NCBI RefSeq assembly: GCF_963855985.1
Contig: NC_087118.1
Location: 7,936,001-8,000,000 of the forward strand
Direction of reading: 5' to 3'
Length of the DNA stretch: 64,000 nucleotides
Source: Ostrinia nubilalis
Lineage: Eukaryota > Arthropoda > Insecta > Lepidoptera > Crambidae
In this document: piece by piece, positions 34,315-45,729 of the stretch
How the letters are laid out: every line of letters starts with the position of its first letter
Numbering within the stretch: the stretch's first letter is position 1
Translations under genes and position numbers: made by a program
Notes under the pieces: model-generated
What the model was told of the DNA's origin: nothing
Database searches by the model: none
Seen by the model: only the letters and a program-made list of their open reading frames with translations

Positions 34315-35112
34315 GAGCATGTCCACACGTTCGACGAACTGCTGGAGAAAGCCAGAGAAGTGGAGAGACATGTGAATGAGAAGACGAACCTTTCCGAACG
34401 ACCAAATAGTACGCCAGGCAAACCAAAGAGGTGTAGTTTTTGCCGTTTGGCCGGACATACCATCGAGGTCTGCAGAAAAAAGGCGAAGGCGGATCAGGCA
34501 GAGGCTGGAACTAGCAAGGAACCAGACGTCAAGGCCTCGACGCATGTGACGAAGTTCTCCTACTACGGCTGTGGAGAACCTGGCGTGATCCGTAGCCGGT
34601 GTCCAAAGTGCTCAACGCGGAGGCCAGCCACCACCACAGACCATGCTAGCTTCTGCGGCATTAAAATAGGAGAGATGGATCTAAGACCTGTGGTCAAAAT
34701 CCAAATCGGTCATATCAAGGGAACAGCCCAAATTGACACGGGAGCCAGGTCAAATGTTGCCTCATACTCCTTGTACCGTCAACTCCAGAAACATGGGTAC
34801 TTTTTCAAAGATCAGGAGATGAGCATCACCCTCGCTGACGGTATCCCTAAGCACCAGACGGTCCGAACAGTTAGGGCTCCCATCACCATATTTGGAAGAG
34901 TTGTGCCATCCACTTTCGTGATTTCACCCCAGGCTACGCGCAACATCACACTGTTGGGGGTCGGATTCATCATGGACGCGATGCTAATGTTGAACATCCC
35001 TCAGATGACTTGCCGATTCCTGGATGACCCCTCGACTGCTTACGACCTTGAGGAGGAAGACATCCATCAAGTTATCATCGACAAATTACAGGACGAATTC
35101 AACTTACCATAG
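34315..35112 (+). pseudogene. Gypsy2 Gag zinc fingers and protease
   Basis: Continues Gag after the TGA. CSFCRLAGHTIEVC is a normal CCHC knuckle. The next motif, YYGCGEPGVIRSRCPKC, has lost the first cysteine that Gypsy1 has in CYGCGQPGVVKSKCENC. The protease region reads QIDTGARSNVASYSLY with an intact DTGA, followed by ITLADGIPKHQTV and the LLGVGF flap-like segment. A TAG at 35110 ends the frame, although retroelement sequence continues directly in the same frame (ISPIARTPEF...). This is the linker between protease and RT. Confidence 0.8.
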
Positions 35113-36497
35113 ATGATATCCCCTATTGCCAGAACGCCTGAATTCCCAAAGTCGCCACAGCCACCCACACCCGCCTTGAACAAGAATCCAGAGCCAGCAA
35201 GGCCTACGAAAGAAGGCAGTGAGCACTCTGAGCCTATTGAAGCCACAACACAATTGCAAATTGCTCATGAGGTGCCAGAGACTGCCAACATCGTCAATGC
35301 GTCCACTCCACCAAGACAGGTATATGGACCACTGATACCAATCGATCTGTCTACCCCACCGAATAAGCGACCACGACTCATGTTTGACGGACATTCACCC
35401 GTACTAGATGCGCTTTATTTTGATGCGAAAAATAGCCTCACTACGTACGACGATGAAACCGAATTGTCCCCCGACTTATAAAAGTTATTCGATGTCCAGT
35501 GATATCGCGTCAATTAACTTGTTGAGTCATACGGAACACCAGCAGTTAGAAGATCTCCTCAGAAGGAATGAAGACGCCTTCACTACTAACGGTAAGCCCA
35601 CAACACAGATCGAACACGCCATTGACACAGGTAATCATAGACCTATTTCGGTAGCACCCTATAGGTTGTCGTCTGCACGAACTCAACTTTTAAGACAAGA
35701 GGTCGATAAAATGATCGCTGCAGGTGTCATTCAGCCCTGTCAATCGCCGTGGACAGCACCCGTGGTTATGGTGCCCAAAAAAGATGGAGGAACGCGAGGG
35801 ATTACAGACAACTGAACGCGATCACAACTCCAGATATGTATCCGTTGCCGAGGATTGATGATTTGCTACATGGAGCTAAACCTACGCCATATATGACCAC
35901 GATAGACTTACAGTCTGGTTACTGGCAGATTAAGGTACAAGAGCAAGATCAAGACAAGACTTGTTTCGTAACCCCGTTCGGAACCTACAAGTTCGTCCGA
36001 ATGCCGTTTGGTTTGCGAAACGCACCGGCAACCTTCCAGCGACTTATGGACAGATTCCGAATCTCGCTGAGCCACATAAAGATCCTTATCTACATTGATG
36101 ACGTCATTGTGCTGTCGGAGACCTACGACTGCCATTTAAAGGATCTTCAAGAAGTATTTGACCGACTACGTGAATACAATCTAACAATCAACAGGGCCAA
36201 ATGCAAATTCTGCTGCTCGAGGGTTAAATACCTTGGCCATTACATAACTCCAAAGGGACTAGAAGTAGACCCAGAAAAGGTCACTGCTATTACAGGACAA
36301 GCCGAACCTAAGAACGTGAAACATTTGCTATCTTTTCTTCAAATGTGTTCCTGGTATCGAAGATTCATAGTGAATTTCGCGAAGAAATCTGAACCGCTAA
36401 CTCGCCTGACCAAAAAGAATGCTAAATGGTGCTGGACTAATGAACAGCAAAAAGCATTCGACTCGTTGAAGACTGAGTTTGCCTCCTATCACATAAA
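35113..36497 (+). pseudogene. pol: Gypsy2 reverse transcriptase region, frameshifted
   Basis: A Pro-rich linker (35113-35480) is followed by RT in two frames. The first (to about 35815) gives HRPISVAPYRLSSARTQLLR, GVIQPCQSPWTAPVVMVPKK. The second (from about 35790) gives YRQLNAITTPDMYPLPRIDD, TTIDLQSGYWQIKV, MPFGLRNAPATFQRLMD and YIDDVIVLSE, so the catalytic YIDD is intact. Connection motifs SFLQMCSWYRRFI and PLTRLTKKNAKW follow. The frame is destroyed at 36494-36530 by A-rich tracts (A16 and A11). Several independent breaks show this copy is dead. Confidence 0.88.
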
Positions 36498-36535
36498 AAA
36501 AAAAAAAAAATAAATAAAAAAAAAAAGCTGATGAA

Positions 36536-37257
36536 AGTAAGCCATACATCATAAAGACCGATGCTAGTAGCTATGCCATCGGAGCTGTATTAGTGCAGGG
36601 GGAGGGGGAAAATGAGCACCCCGTAGAATACGCAAGCAGGCTCCTGACCAAAGCAGAAAGGAATTACAGCACCACGGAGAGGGAAGCACTAGCAGTAGTC
36701 TGGGCTATCGCTAAATTCAGAGGTTACATTGAAGGTACACCAATAACCGTTTTAAGCCCGATTCCCATATTCAATCCTTGTCCAAATCCGGATTACAACT
36801 GTCAAATTGAATTCAGTTTTAGATTATATTTCCAAAATTTTCGATGCATTTACACTTTAATATTGTTTAAATAGTCTTATAAACAATATAAAAATGTAAA
36901 AACATCAAAAACCGCAGTTATTTTGGCCAAAAACATATTAAAATTTGACAGTTGACAATCCAAATCCGTATAATTTGGATTAGGATTGAATATAGAAATC
37001 CAGCATTAACCGATCATCAAGCTCTAAAATGGCTCACGACACTGAAGTCGCCAAGCGGTCGATTAGCGAGATGGGCTTTGCAATTGCAAGCTTACGATAT
37101 CACGATAAAATATATCAAAGGAAGAACAAATGTTGTAGCAGACTCACTATCTCGTCCTACTTGCGATCCAGAAACTCAAGAGAGTTGTGGAATATGCAGT
37201 GTCATAGATAGTAGACATGCCAAACAGAAGTGCCAAAGAAATAAGAACAGAACATAA
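36536..37257 (+). pseudogene. Gypsy2 RNase H region, split by a MITE
   Basis: KTDASSYAIGAVLVQGEGEN and STTEREALAVVWAIAKFRGY are RNase H motifs, up to base 36755. After the MITE at 36756-37005 the protein continues as DHQALKW, SPSGRLARWALQLQAYDITI and VVADSLSRP. Removing the insert and one TTAA reconnects TVL with TDHQAL. A stop follows at 37255-37257; the tail after SRPTCDP is poorly conserved. Confidence 0.85.
36756..37005. mobile_element. TTAA-specific MITE (250 bp) in Gypsy2 RNase H
   Basis: TTAA flanks at 36752-36755 and 37006-37009. Imperfect inverted ends share ATATTCAATCCT and TCCAAAT (GCCCGATTCCCATATTCAAT against TGCTGGATTTCTATATTCAA). The insertion interrupts a conserved RNase H motif that is otherwise intact, so the boundaries are certain. 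Likely mobilised by a piggyBac-like or Kolobok-like transposase. Confidence 0.88.
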
Positions 37258-37345
37258 TTATGAAAGATGAAGATATCAAGTAGTTGTAGCCTTAGAGGAC
37301 GTCACGAAAGATGAAGATGCTCAATACTGGAGTAAGAAGGGATAT

Positions 37346-38692
37346 GTGATGGACTACGGATTGTTATACCGTTACAGCCCGGAAAAAGACGATGAAGATT
37401 GTCAGCTGGTAGTGCCAAAGGCAGAACAAGACAAAATTATTTCTGCTTACCATGACGATCCCATTGCAGGACACTACGGAATCGAGAAAACCCTTGGACG
37501 AATCTCCAGACGTTATTTCTGGAAAGGAATGAGAGCTCAGATAGAAAATTATGTCAAGACTTGTATTAACTGCCAAAGATACTAGCCCAGTAACATGAAG
37601 CCGGCAGGACTATTGCAAACCACTGCAATGAATCAACGTTTTGAAGTAGTAACCTTCGATTTGTTTGGACCTCTACCAAAGAGCCCAGATAATAAATCAT
37701 GGATATTCATCGTGGAAGACTACGCAACAAGATGGGTCGAACTGTTTGCTTTGGAACAAGCAACAGCCCAGGAATGTGCTAAAATACTCCTTGATGAAAT
37801 CATTCTGAGGTATGGTACACCACGTCGTTTCATAAGCGACAATGGAAGTCAATTCGTCAGTGGCGTACTACAACAATTAAGTTATTGCTTGGATATAAAA
37901 CAAGGTTTTACACCACTTTATCATCCAGAAACAAATCCAGTCGAAAGAAGAAATAGAGACCTAAAAACTCAGCTAGCGATTCTAGTTGGAGATGATCACA
38001 CTACATGGCCTGAGAAGTTATCAAGTATACGGTTCGCTATGAATACGGCCGTCTCAGCATCAACCGGTTATAGCCCCGCATACCTTACTTTTGGAAGACA
38101 ATTAAGAACGCCAGACGACGTTCGACATGACTTAAAGGCAATTATAGAAAAGGAGAATTTTATACACAAAATAACACCAAAACTTATACTACTAGCAAAT
38201 ACATTAAAACAAGCAAGAGAAATACAGGAGATGAAAGAAGAACAGAGAAAAGAATACGTAGATAAGAAAAGAAGGGAACGACCCAAATATAAACACGGTG
38301 ATCTTGTTATGGTAGATTCTCATGTTCTCAGCAGCTCTCAAAAGGGGTTCAGTGCCAAGTTAGCACCAAGGCGCGATGGACCCTATATGATCCTACGAAG
38401 TCATGGACCTGGTTCTTTTGAAATTGCAGACCCCAATGCTCCTGACCAGTGCCTGGGCCTGTACCACGCATCAGCGCTCCGCCCGTTCCTGAGCCCTGAG
38501 TCAGCGCCCCTGCCCAGTCCAGCCGCGCCTCTCCGCAAGCGTGGTCGGCCTAAGAAGGTGGCGCCTCAGGCCGCGCCAGCCGCGCCACTCCATCAGCGCG
38601 GTCGGCCCAAAAAGCCGATGCCTCCAGCCGCCCCCGCCGCGCCATTGCGTAGGCGTGGACGGCCGAAAAAGATGACATCCCAAACCAATTAG
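37346..38692 (+). pseudogene. Gypsy2 integrase with three AT-hook motifs
   Basis: The zinc-binding HHCC module is in 37346-37585 (HDDPIAGHYG...CINCQRY), which ends with a TAG; the core continues in a frame opening at 37595. The catalytic core has TFDLFGPLP, RRFISDNGSQFVSG and NPVERRNRDLK, so the DDE triad is complete. The C-terminal domain includes HGDLVMVDSH and APRRDGPYMILRS. The tail has three near-copies of the unit APLRKRGRPKK (about 38525, 38587, 38647), each with the AT-hook core RGRPKK, separated by Ala/Pro-rich spacers. Apart from the stop between the modules it looks undamaged. AT-hooks would favour AT-rich minor grooves. Confidence 0.88.
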
Positions 38693-38764
38693 ATGACAGC
38701 AAGCCGCCACCCACACCAGTCCTGGCTCTCTCGTCGGGACGTCTTCGGAGCCAGAGGGGGAGTC

Positions 38765-40022
38765 TGTAACACGACGCGCCCCTTTGTTTACTTCGAGCGA
38801 CCAGCGCCGAGCCTGCCACTACGTCACAGCGAAGTCTACGCGCGCGCGCAGCCGGTTTACTGCCCTGCCCCGAGACCCCGCTCGCCGCAACGGGTATAAG
38901 GCGGGCGAGCCAGCCCAGCGGCCAGTCCCCTATCCGTCCCCCGGACACGGCCTGAGCCGAGGTCCGAGCCTACCGTGGCGCCCTCAGGCCGCGTCCGTAG
39001 TCCCCTCGATCGGGCCCACTAGAGTGAGCCCGCCGTAGGCTGGACTTCGGTCCAACACCGCGGTGGGCAACCCTCTAGTTGGGTTCGCCACTGATCGGGC
39101 GCCTTATGCGCTCGATACGGCCCGATCGCGAACGTCGGTCTGCGACCGACGATCGCCAAACGGCTAGAGTACCTTCTGTACTCGCCACTCTGCCCGGTGA
39201 AGCTGGAAAAGCTCCTCAAGCTACCAGCGCGCGTCCCTTCAAAAAAAAAAAAAATTACGGAACACGATACGCCCGAAGTGAACGCACACACGCACCGCGA
39301 GTATACGGTCTGCTTACGTAACACGGAACTGACCGGACTCTCGCGTTGTGACGTCACATGCACGCCTCCCGTGCTTATAGCTAGATTTACATGAACTAAT
39401 TAATTGTTGCCTCGTATTAACTTAGATGATAATATTTCACGCTTTGCTATTAATTAGAATTCTGCACATTGTTTACGGGTAGATCCGCCGATTTTATTCC
39501 GCGGGATTTATTTTACGTTTTTTGAAAAACTTAACAGGGATGCGTGCAAACTAGCTTAAACTGAAAGGTTAAGCAATAAGCTTTTTAGATCAGTGTGAGG
39601 CCCTTAGATTCAATCGTGATTTTAGAAGTAACAAGCGTCCAAATATTTTTTCACAAAATGGTAATGACGTTTTCCTAATGGTAATGATTTTATTAAAATG
39701 GTAATGATCTTATGTTAATGGTGATGACGAAATATATTTTATAGTAATACATTAAATTAAAATTACTTAAAAACTAAAATTTAAATATAATTGTTTAGCT
39801 AAACACCAATTTTATCTATGTTATTTTCCTAGCTAAGCACGTACCTATTAAATAATGGGTTGGAAATAAAAATAAATGTATTCAATATTTTAATGAATTT
39901 ATTGAATTTGGAACAATACGGACATTAGTTAAATTTTTTTTACGTTCCTAATATTATTCAGAATCAGAAAAAATATATATTTACACCAATGAGGATTTTG
40001 ATTGAAAAATATGCCTAGGTAC
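38765..40022 (+). repeat. Gypsy2 3' LTR, first portion
   Basis: Starts TGTAACACGACGCGCC after the purine tract. It has the TATAAGG box, the poly(A)-ended module (to A13 at 39241-39253), and then AT-rich DNA with four ATGGTAATGA-like repeats (39657-39728). It is interrupted at GTAC by Gypsy3. The LTR appears to resume at 45575 and end at 49732; if so it is unusually long. Confidence 0.65.
39657..39728 (+). repeat. ATGGTAATGA direct repeats
   Basis: Four copies of ATGGTAATGA(C/T) or ATGGTGATGAC within 72 bp. The same motif recurs at 48165-48200 and 48719 in the continuation of the LTR. A regulatory role is possible but not shown. Confidence 0.6.
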
Positions 40023-40620
40023 TGTGGCGACTACGTCCCACTTACGCCTTATACCAATTAATTAAAATATACTTAATTGTAATACTTCTCGTACAAACTT
40101 AAGATGTAAATGCTTTGTTAGTTATAGCGTGTTAATTTTAGAGCATGGTAATTTTAGTTTCTCACGCACCTGCAATTTTAGGATTTTATTGTCGGAATGT
40201 TTAACTCAAATCTTTTTAGTGTTTCGCCGATGTAACATGTGGTCCATTGTTGATCTATGCAATTATTGCAGGTGTCCGTGTATCAAGCAACACCAACCTT
40301 TGTAATGTCTTCCTATTGTTTGTTGTTTACTTTGTATTATGTTTGTGCCAACCTTTGCCATGTGTTTCATGCTAATTGTTTTGTTTGTATCTTCGTGTTA
40401 TTTTCACTTTGTTTTACGATTGTTACCTGAAAAGGCCGCCGACCGTCGAGAGAAAAACCAATGTTTAGTTTAGTCAGTCAGTACGCAACCTCGGTACCGG
40501 TCGGACGCCTTGAAGGCCCATCCTCGCGCTTACACAATATAGTTACCGTCTTACCAGTCTATATGAACTTTTATTTATAAAAACCTACGAACCCTGCTAC
40601 CCGAGTATAGAGCGCCGACA
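40023..40620 (+). repeat. Gypsy3 5' LTR
   Basis: 598 bp, TG...CA ends. A TATA-like TTTATAAAAACC lies near the 3' end (about 40575), 45 bp before the LTR end. Confidence 0.93.
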
Positions 40621-40621
40621 G

Positions 40622-40639
40622 TGGTGACCCCGACGTGAT
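40622..40639 (+). other. Gypsy3 primer-binding site, tRNA-Trp type
   Basis: TGGTGACCCCGACGTGAT, complementary to the 3' end of animal tRNA-Trp including its CCA, one base after the LTR. This primer is characteristic of the CsRn1/Kabuki lineage. The same site is found in the TRIM at 54045. Confidence 0.85.
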
Positions 40640-40777
40640 CTTACGTGTTTTATTGTGCGCTTAGGGTTTTATCAGGGTTCAGGTTCGCGCCGCGCAGTGA
40701 TAATTTCGCGCAGTGACAATTCATAGACTTACTGACATTCTTCGTGATTGTGTGAGTGTAAACAGCGTAACGTGAAA

Positions 40778-41614
40778 ATGGCTCATGAAAATACCAATGT
40801 CAACGGGCCCGCCGAGAATTTCCCATGGCTGCAGATGGCACAGTTCAACACATCGGACCCCGAATCTTGGATGGATTGCGCGGAGACCTTCTTGAGTATG
40901 TCAAAGGTGACAGACCCAACGGAAAAGTGCTTGTATATAATAAGCAAGATGGACTCTCACGCCCTCAGAGAGGTAAGAGACCTCATAACTGGCCTCTCAG
41001 TCGTCACAGTGGGGCAATACGAAGATCTGAAGAAGAGGATAATTAAAAGGTTCGGCGAATCCCAGACAGTGAAAACTCAGAGGCTTCTGGAAGGAGAGGA
41101 GATCGGTGACCGAACGCCGTCACAGTTCCTGCGGCATCTCAAATCATTAGCTGGCAGCGCTATGCCTGAAGACGTGTTGCGAGTTATTTGGACGAAGGGC
41201 CTACCTACCGACATGCAAGCGGCTGTCGTGGCCAAGAGAGATACGCCACTCGACGCACTTGCCGACATTGCAGACCTCGTAGCAGAAAACGTTAGGCTAC
41301 GATGCACGAGGCCATCGCCCCCGGTAGCAGCGATCTCCACACACGACACTGATGAGCGTTTACGCCGGCTGGAAGAAAACATGTCGCTCCTCATAAAGAA
41401 CTTGCAACAGGCACAAGTAAGCGAGGTAGATGCGAGAAGTAGCAGGCCACGCGGTCGTGCGAACTCACACTCGCGAACACCATCACGGTCTAGAACTAGA
41501 CCGGCGGACTGGCTGTGTTGGTACCATCATCGCTACGGTGCACAAGCGAGGAAGTGCATTGAACCATGCCCCTACAACAAACCACAGCAGGGAAACGCCA
41601 GCGGGAGTCATTAA
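40778..41614 (+). CDS. gag: Gypsy3 Gag
   Basis: Capsid protein, 278 residues from the ATG at 40778; the frame is open a little upstream but this is the first Met in a good context (GTGAAAATGG). The capsid core has [54 protein letters not shown] and [21 protein letters not shown] coiled-coil-like segment with [16 protein letters not shown] and an Arg/Ser-rich stretch ([12 protein letters not shown]) follow. The only zinc motif is [18 protein letters not shown], the CHHC-like form of the CsRn1 lineage rather than a classical CCHC. It overlaps pol, which lies in the -1 frame, so Pol is probably made by -1 frameshifting. Confidence 0.93.
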   Translation: MAHENTNVNGPAENFPWLQMAQFNTSDPESWMDCAETFLSMSKVTDPTEKCLYIISKMDSHALREVRDLITGLSVVTVGQYEDLKKRIIKRFGESQTVKTQRLLEGEEIGDRTPSQFLRHLKSLAGSAMPEDVLRVIWTKGLPTDMQAAVVAKRDTPLDALADIADLVAENVRLRCTRPSPPVAAISTHDTDERLRRLEENMSLLIKNLQQAQVSEVDARSSRPRGRANSHSRTPSRSRTRPADWLCWYHHRYGAQARKCIEPCPYNKPQQGNASGSH

Positions 41615-44600
41615 CGGCGGATGACGCAATTTCCCATACACCTACACGCCGCATCTTCGTTACCGACAAGGCCAATAATGTAACGTTCCTCATTGATACA
41701 GGGGCCGACCTTTGCGTATACCCTAAAGCACTAGTCCCTACGGCTTGCAAAGCTTCTGCCTATGGATTAGTCGCCGCCAATGGAACTTCAATAACCACGT
41801 ATGGTACTATCGCACTGACCTTGAACCTCGGGCTTCGAAGAGACTTCCCATGGATTTTCGTGGTAGCGGATGTACAGAAACCCATTATAGGTGTAGATTT
41901 CCTCGCTCACTACAACCTGATGGTAGATGCAAAAAATAAGAGGTTGGTAGACGCGATCACTCATCTTACGGTCAATGGACATGTGGCTGAGTGTGAGCAA
42001 CTCACTGTGAAAACTTTAAGTGGAACATCACCTTACCTCGATCTACTGTCCAAGTATGTTGCGATAACACGACCAGACGGAGCCATGCAGGAGGTAAAGC
42101 ACGGAACGAAACACCACATACTGGTGACGCCAGGACCTCCCGTAGCACTCAAACCGCGAAGGCTCGCTCCCGATCGTCTTAGAGCTGCCAAGAAAGAGTT
42201 TGATTCGATGGTAAAACTTGGCATCGCTCGCCCATCGAAAAGCCCGTGGGCAGCACCGTTAGTTATGGTAACCAAAACGACCACATCCTCCACGCCAGAA
42301 TCCAGTTCGTCACCGATTCCCGGAAGTGAAAAGGAGACTGAAGAAAAACATCGTCCATGCGGTGACTACCGAGCTCTGAATGCAAGAACAGTGCCCGATC
42401 AGTATCCAGTGCGTCACATTCAAGACTTCGCACAGTGTTTAAGTGGTAGTAAAGTGTTCTCAAAATTAGATCTAGTGCGTGCATTCAATCAAATCCCTAT
42501 CGCTGAAGAAGACATTCCAAAGACTGCTATCACAACGCCGTTCGGTTTATTTGAGTTCAAGTTCATGACGTTCGGCTTGCGCAACGCAGCTCAAACGTTT
42601 CAGCGGTTTATGGACGAAGTGTTAAGGGAATTAGACTTTTGCTACTGCTACATAGACGATATTTTAATTGCATCCAGTGACGAAAATGAACATTTAAAAC
42701 ACTTAGAGACAGTATTTAATAGGTTAAGAAAATATGGTGTAGTGATTAATCCTAAGAAATGTGTATTTGGCCAATCAGAGATCGAATTCCTAGGTTATTT
42801 AGTGTCAGCCGACGGTACTCGTCCGCTCCCTGAAAAGGTTGAAGCAATACGGACGTACCCACTTCCGGCCACAGCAAAGCAGCTACGACGGTTCCTAGGT
42901 ATGCTAAACTTTTATAGAAGGTGCATACCTAACGCAGCCGCTAGCCAATCTAGTCTTAACGAGCTGCTGTATGGTAACATAAAAGGTAAAACTCCAATTG
43001 CGTGGACGGATCAGGCGAGAAAAGATTTCGATGTTTGTAAGGAGAGTCTAGCACAGGCAGCTTTGTTAGCCCATCCTCGGGACGACGCCGAGTTAGGCCT
43101 CTTTTGTGACGCATCAAACAATAGCATTGGAGCAGCTCTGCAACAAAAAGTAGGTAACGATTGGCACCCTATCGCATTCTTTTCTAAAAAACTTACTACG
43201 GCCGAACAAAAGTACTCAGCGTACGACCGCGAACTTTTCGCTATCTATGCCGCAGTCAAACATTTTAGGCATTATGTTGAAGCACGACAGTTTGTAATTT
43301 TTACTGACCATAAGCCGATAACCTATGCATTTAGTAAAAAAGAGCAACAATGTTCACCCAGGCAGTTTAGATACCTGGATTTAATCGGTCAATTCTCAAC
43401 AGACATACGTCATGTGAATGGCGAAGACAACGTGCCGGCCGACGCACTTTCGCGTATAGAGAGCGTTCGTAAAGGCCTTGATTGGGAATCTCTTGCGAAG
43501 TCACAGGAAAATGACACTCATCTTAAGTCGTTGTTAGATTCAAATAACTCGTCATTGCAATTACGACTTCTTAGTTTGCCAGATAGCGACACACCAGTCT
43601 ATTGCGATGTATCAACTCAACGCGCCAGACCCTACCTTACAGAGCCTTTCAGAAAGGTAGCGTTTAACATACTTCATCAGAATTCACACCCCGGGGCACG
43701 TGCAACGACGAAACTCGTTTCACAACGATTCGTGTGGCCCTCAATGAATTCTGACTGCAAAAAGTGGACGAGAGCGTGCTTGGGTTGCCAGCGTTCCAAA
43801 GTGTCGCGACACGTTATCACTCTTCCTGGCACTTTCGCACCACCATCTTCTCGGTTTGACCACGTTCATTTGGACATTATCGTTATGCCTTACTCTGAGG
43901 GATATCGATACTGCCTCACGTGCGTCGACCGCTTTTCAAGATGGCCTGAGGCGATACCGATACCCAACCAAGAGGCAGAAACAGTAGCACGCGCGTTCTA
44001 TTCGAATTGGATTGCACGTTTCGGCATTCCAAGCAGAATCACAACGGACCAAGGCAGGCAGTTTGAGTCGCACCTATTTAGAGATCTGAACGCTCTACTA
44101 GGTTCGAACCACCTACGCACCACTGCTTATCATCCGTCCTCAAATGGTATGGTAGAACGCTTTCATCGGCAACTTAAGAGCGCAATTAAATGTCATGCCG
44201 ACGAGAGTTGGACGCGGGTATTACCAACAGTATTGTTAGGCATTAGGGCATCCTGGAAGGAGGATTTACAAGCTACATCTGCTGAACTTCTATACGGACA
44301 GAGCTTGCGCCTCCCAGGTGAGTTTTTATGTAAGAGTGTTACGCCCAACCCAGTGCCTAGCGATTACGTCAACCATCTACGACAGCAGTTTAATAAGTTA
44401 CAGCCAATCGACGGCACGCGCCATGGCATTAAGAGTACTTTCTGTTTCAAAGATTTGCTGTCGTCCAGTCATGTATTTGTAAGGAATGACGCTGTTAAAG
44501 CTCCTCTGCAACAACCCTACGAAGGGCCATATAAGGTAATAAGCAGGACAAACAAAACGTTCGTACTCGATATACGTGGACGCGAAGTCACGGTATCGAT

Positions 44601-44838
44601 CGAAAGGCTGAAACCTGCCTATATTCTGAGAGATGCAGAACATCATCCAAACAACCATCCTGACAGCAGTATACCATTGGAGGTAACTCTTGAAAGTGGT
44701 CTAGGTCAAACTACAGGTTCTAATGTTAGTTCAGGTTCTCCATCTGCAGCTTTACCGCCTGCCTCTGACGGACGTGACTTCCCTCGCCGTTCTGGTAGAC
44801 GCGTACGTTTTCCAGACTACTACCAAGCAGGCTTGTGA
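41566..44838 (+). CDS. pol: Gypsy3 Pol: protease, RT, RNase H, integrase
   Basis: 1090 residues with no internal stop. Protease [12 protein letters not shown] (D44). RT with [38 protein letters not shown] and YIDD at residues 362-365. RNase H with [36 protein letters not shown] and [10 protein letters not shown]. Integrase has the HHCC zinc module ([10 protein letters not shown]...CLGCQRSK), catalytic D770 (HLDIIVMP), D828 ([10 protein letters not shown]) and E864 ([12 protein letters not shown]), a DD35E arrangement. The C-terminal part ([20 protein letters not shown]) is followed by [14 protein letters not shown]. It starts inside gag in the -1 frame; the Met at 41566 is just the first in this frame and the real product is probably Gag-Pol. 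Confidence 0.95.
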   Translation: MPLQQTTAGKRQRESLTADDAISHTPTRRIFVTDKANNVTFLIDTGADLCVYPKALVPTACKASAYGLVAANGTSITTYGTIALTLNLGLRRDFPWIFVVADVQKPIIGVDFLAHYNLMVDAKNKRLVDAITHLTVNGHVAECEQLTVKTLSGTSPYLDLLSKYVAITRPDGAMQEVKHGTKHHILVTPGPPVALKPRRLAPDRLRAAKKEFDSMVKLGIARPSKSPWAAPLVMVTKTTTSSTPESSSSPIPGSEKETEEKHRPCGDYRALNARTVPDQYPVRHIQDFAQCLSGSKVFSKLDLVRAFNQIPIAEEDIPKTAITTPFGLFEFKFMTFGLRNAAQTFQRFMDEVLRELDFCYCYIDDILIASSDENEHLKHLETVFNRLRKYGVVINPKKCVFGQSEIEFLGYLVSADGTRPLPEKVEAIRTYPLPATAKQLRRFLGMLNFYRRCIPNAAASQSSLNELLYGNIKGKTPIAWTDQARKDFDVCKESLAQAALLAHPRDDAELGLFCDASNNSIGAALQQKVGNDWHPIAFFSKKLTTAEQKYSAYDRELFAIYAAVKHFRHYVEARQFVIFTDHKPITYAFSKKEQQCSPRQFRYLDLIGQFSTDIRHVNGEDNVPADALSRIESVRKGLDWESLAKSQENDTHLKSLLDSNNSSLQLRLLSLPDSDTPVYCDVSTQRARPYLTEPFRKVAFNILHQNSHPGARATTKLVSQRFVWPSMNSDCKKWTRACLGCQRSKVSRHVITLPGTFAPPSSRFDHVHLDIIVMPYSEGYRYCLTCVDRFSRWPEAIPIPNQEAETVARAFYSNWIARFGIPSRITTDQGRQFESHLFRDLNALLGSNHLRTTAYHPSSNGMVERFHRQLKSAIKCHADESWTRVLPTVLLGIRASWKEDLQATSAELLYGQSLRLPGEFLCKSVTPNPVPSDYVNHLRQQFNKLQPIDGTRHGIKSTFCFKDLLSSSHVFVRNDAVKAPLQQPYEGPYKVISRTNKTFVLDIRGREVTVSIERLKPAYILRDAEHHPNNHPDSSIPLEVTLESGLGQTTGSNVSSGSPSAALPPASDGRDFPRRSGRRVRFPDYYQAGL

Positions 44839-44972
44839 TAATCAAACGTAATTATATCTTCTTTTTTGTAATTTTGTTATTTCGTTATTTAGATCACTTG
44901 TAGTTTACTTATCGCGATTGTTGTTTTTGTTCTCTTTTGTTCTCGTGATCTAAATCACTGGTAGGGGGGTAC

Positions 44973-45570
44973 TGTGGCGACTACGTCCCACTTACGCCTT
45001 ATACCAATTAATTAAAATATACTTAATTGTAATACTTCTCGTACAAACTTAAGATGTAAATGCTTTGTTAGTTATAGCGTGTTAATTTTAGAGCATGGTA
45101 ATTTTAGTTTCTCACGCACCTGCAATTTTAGGATTTTATTGTCGGAATGTTTAACTCAAATCTTTTTAGTGTTTCGCCGATGTAACATGTGGTCCATTGT
45201 TGATCTATGCAATTATTGCAGGTGTCCGTGTATCAAGCAACACCAACCTTTGTAATGTCTTCCTATTGTTTGTTGTTTACTTTGTATTATGTTTGTGCCA
45301 ACCTTTGCCATGTGTTTCATGCTAATTGTTTTGTTTGTATCTTCGTGTTATTTTCACTTTGTTTTACGATTGTTACCTGAAAAGGCCGCCGACCGTCGAG
45401 AGAAAAACCAATGTTTAGTTTAGTCAGTCAGTACGCAACCTCGGTACCGGTCGGACGCCTTGAAGGCCCATCCTCGCGCTTACACAATATAGTTACCGTC
45501 TTACCAGTCTATATGAACTTTTATTTATAAAAACCTACGAACCCTGCTACCCGAGTATAGAGCGCCGACA
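44973..45570 (+). repeat. Gypsy3 3' LTR
   Basis: 598 bp, same length and apparently same sequence as the 5' LTR, preceded by a purine tract. Followed by GTAC and then resumed Gypsy2 LTR sequence. Confidence 0.93.
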
Positions 45571-45729
45571 GTACTCTTACTTAGACTTACACAATAGTCA
45601 ACATACAAGAAATGAATAAAAAAACGTCTTTTCGTAAACTAATAAAAAACCTTCTCATTTAAAAACAAAGCTTAAAGAACAATGGGACAAAACGTCCCCA
45701 GAACTGTAGCACTTTAATACCTACCTTGT

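Larger units (their letters stand above)
40023..45570 (+). mobile_element. Gypsy3: intact CsRn1/Kabuki-like Ty3 LTR retrotransposon
   Basis: Two 598-bp LTRs (40023-40620 and 44973-45570) that look identical by eye, beginning TGTGGCGACTACG and ending GAGCGCCGACA. TSD GTAC (40019-40022 and 45571-45574). The tRNA-Trp-type PBS is at 40622. Gag and pol are open, in overlapping frames. A purine tract GGTAGGGGGGTA precedes the 3' LTR. Nothing visible blocks function, so this is a very young and probably active copy. Confidence 0.95.

Noticed and set aside
41430..41624. Alternate-frame ORF in the gag/pol overlap of Gypsy3
   Set aside because: Shadow of gag; no conserved motif.
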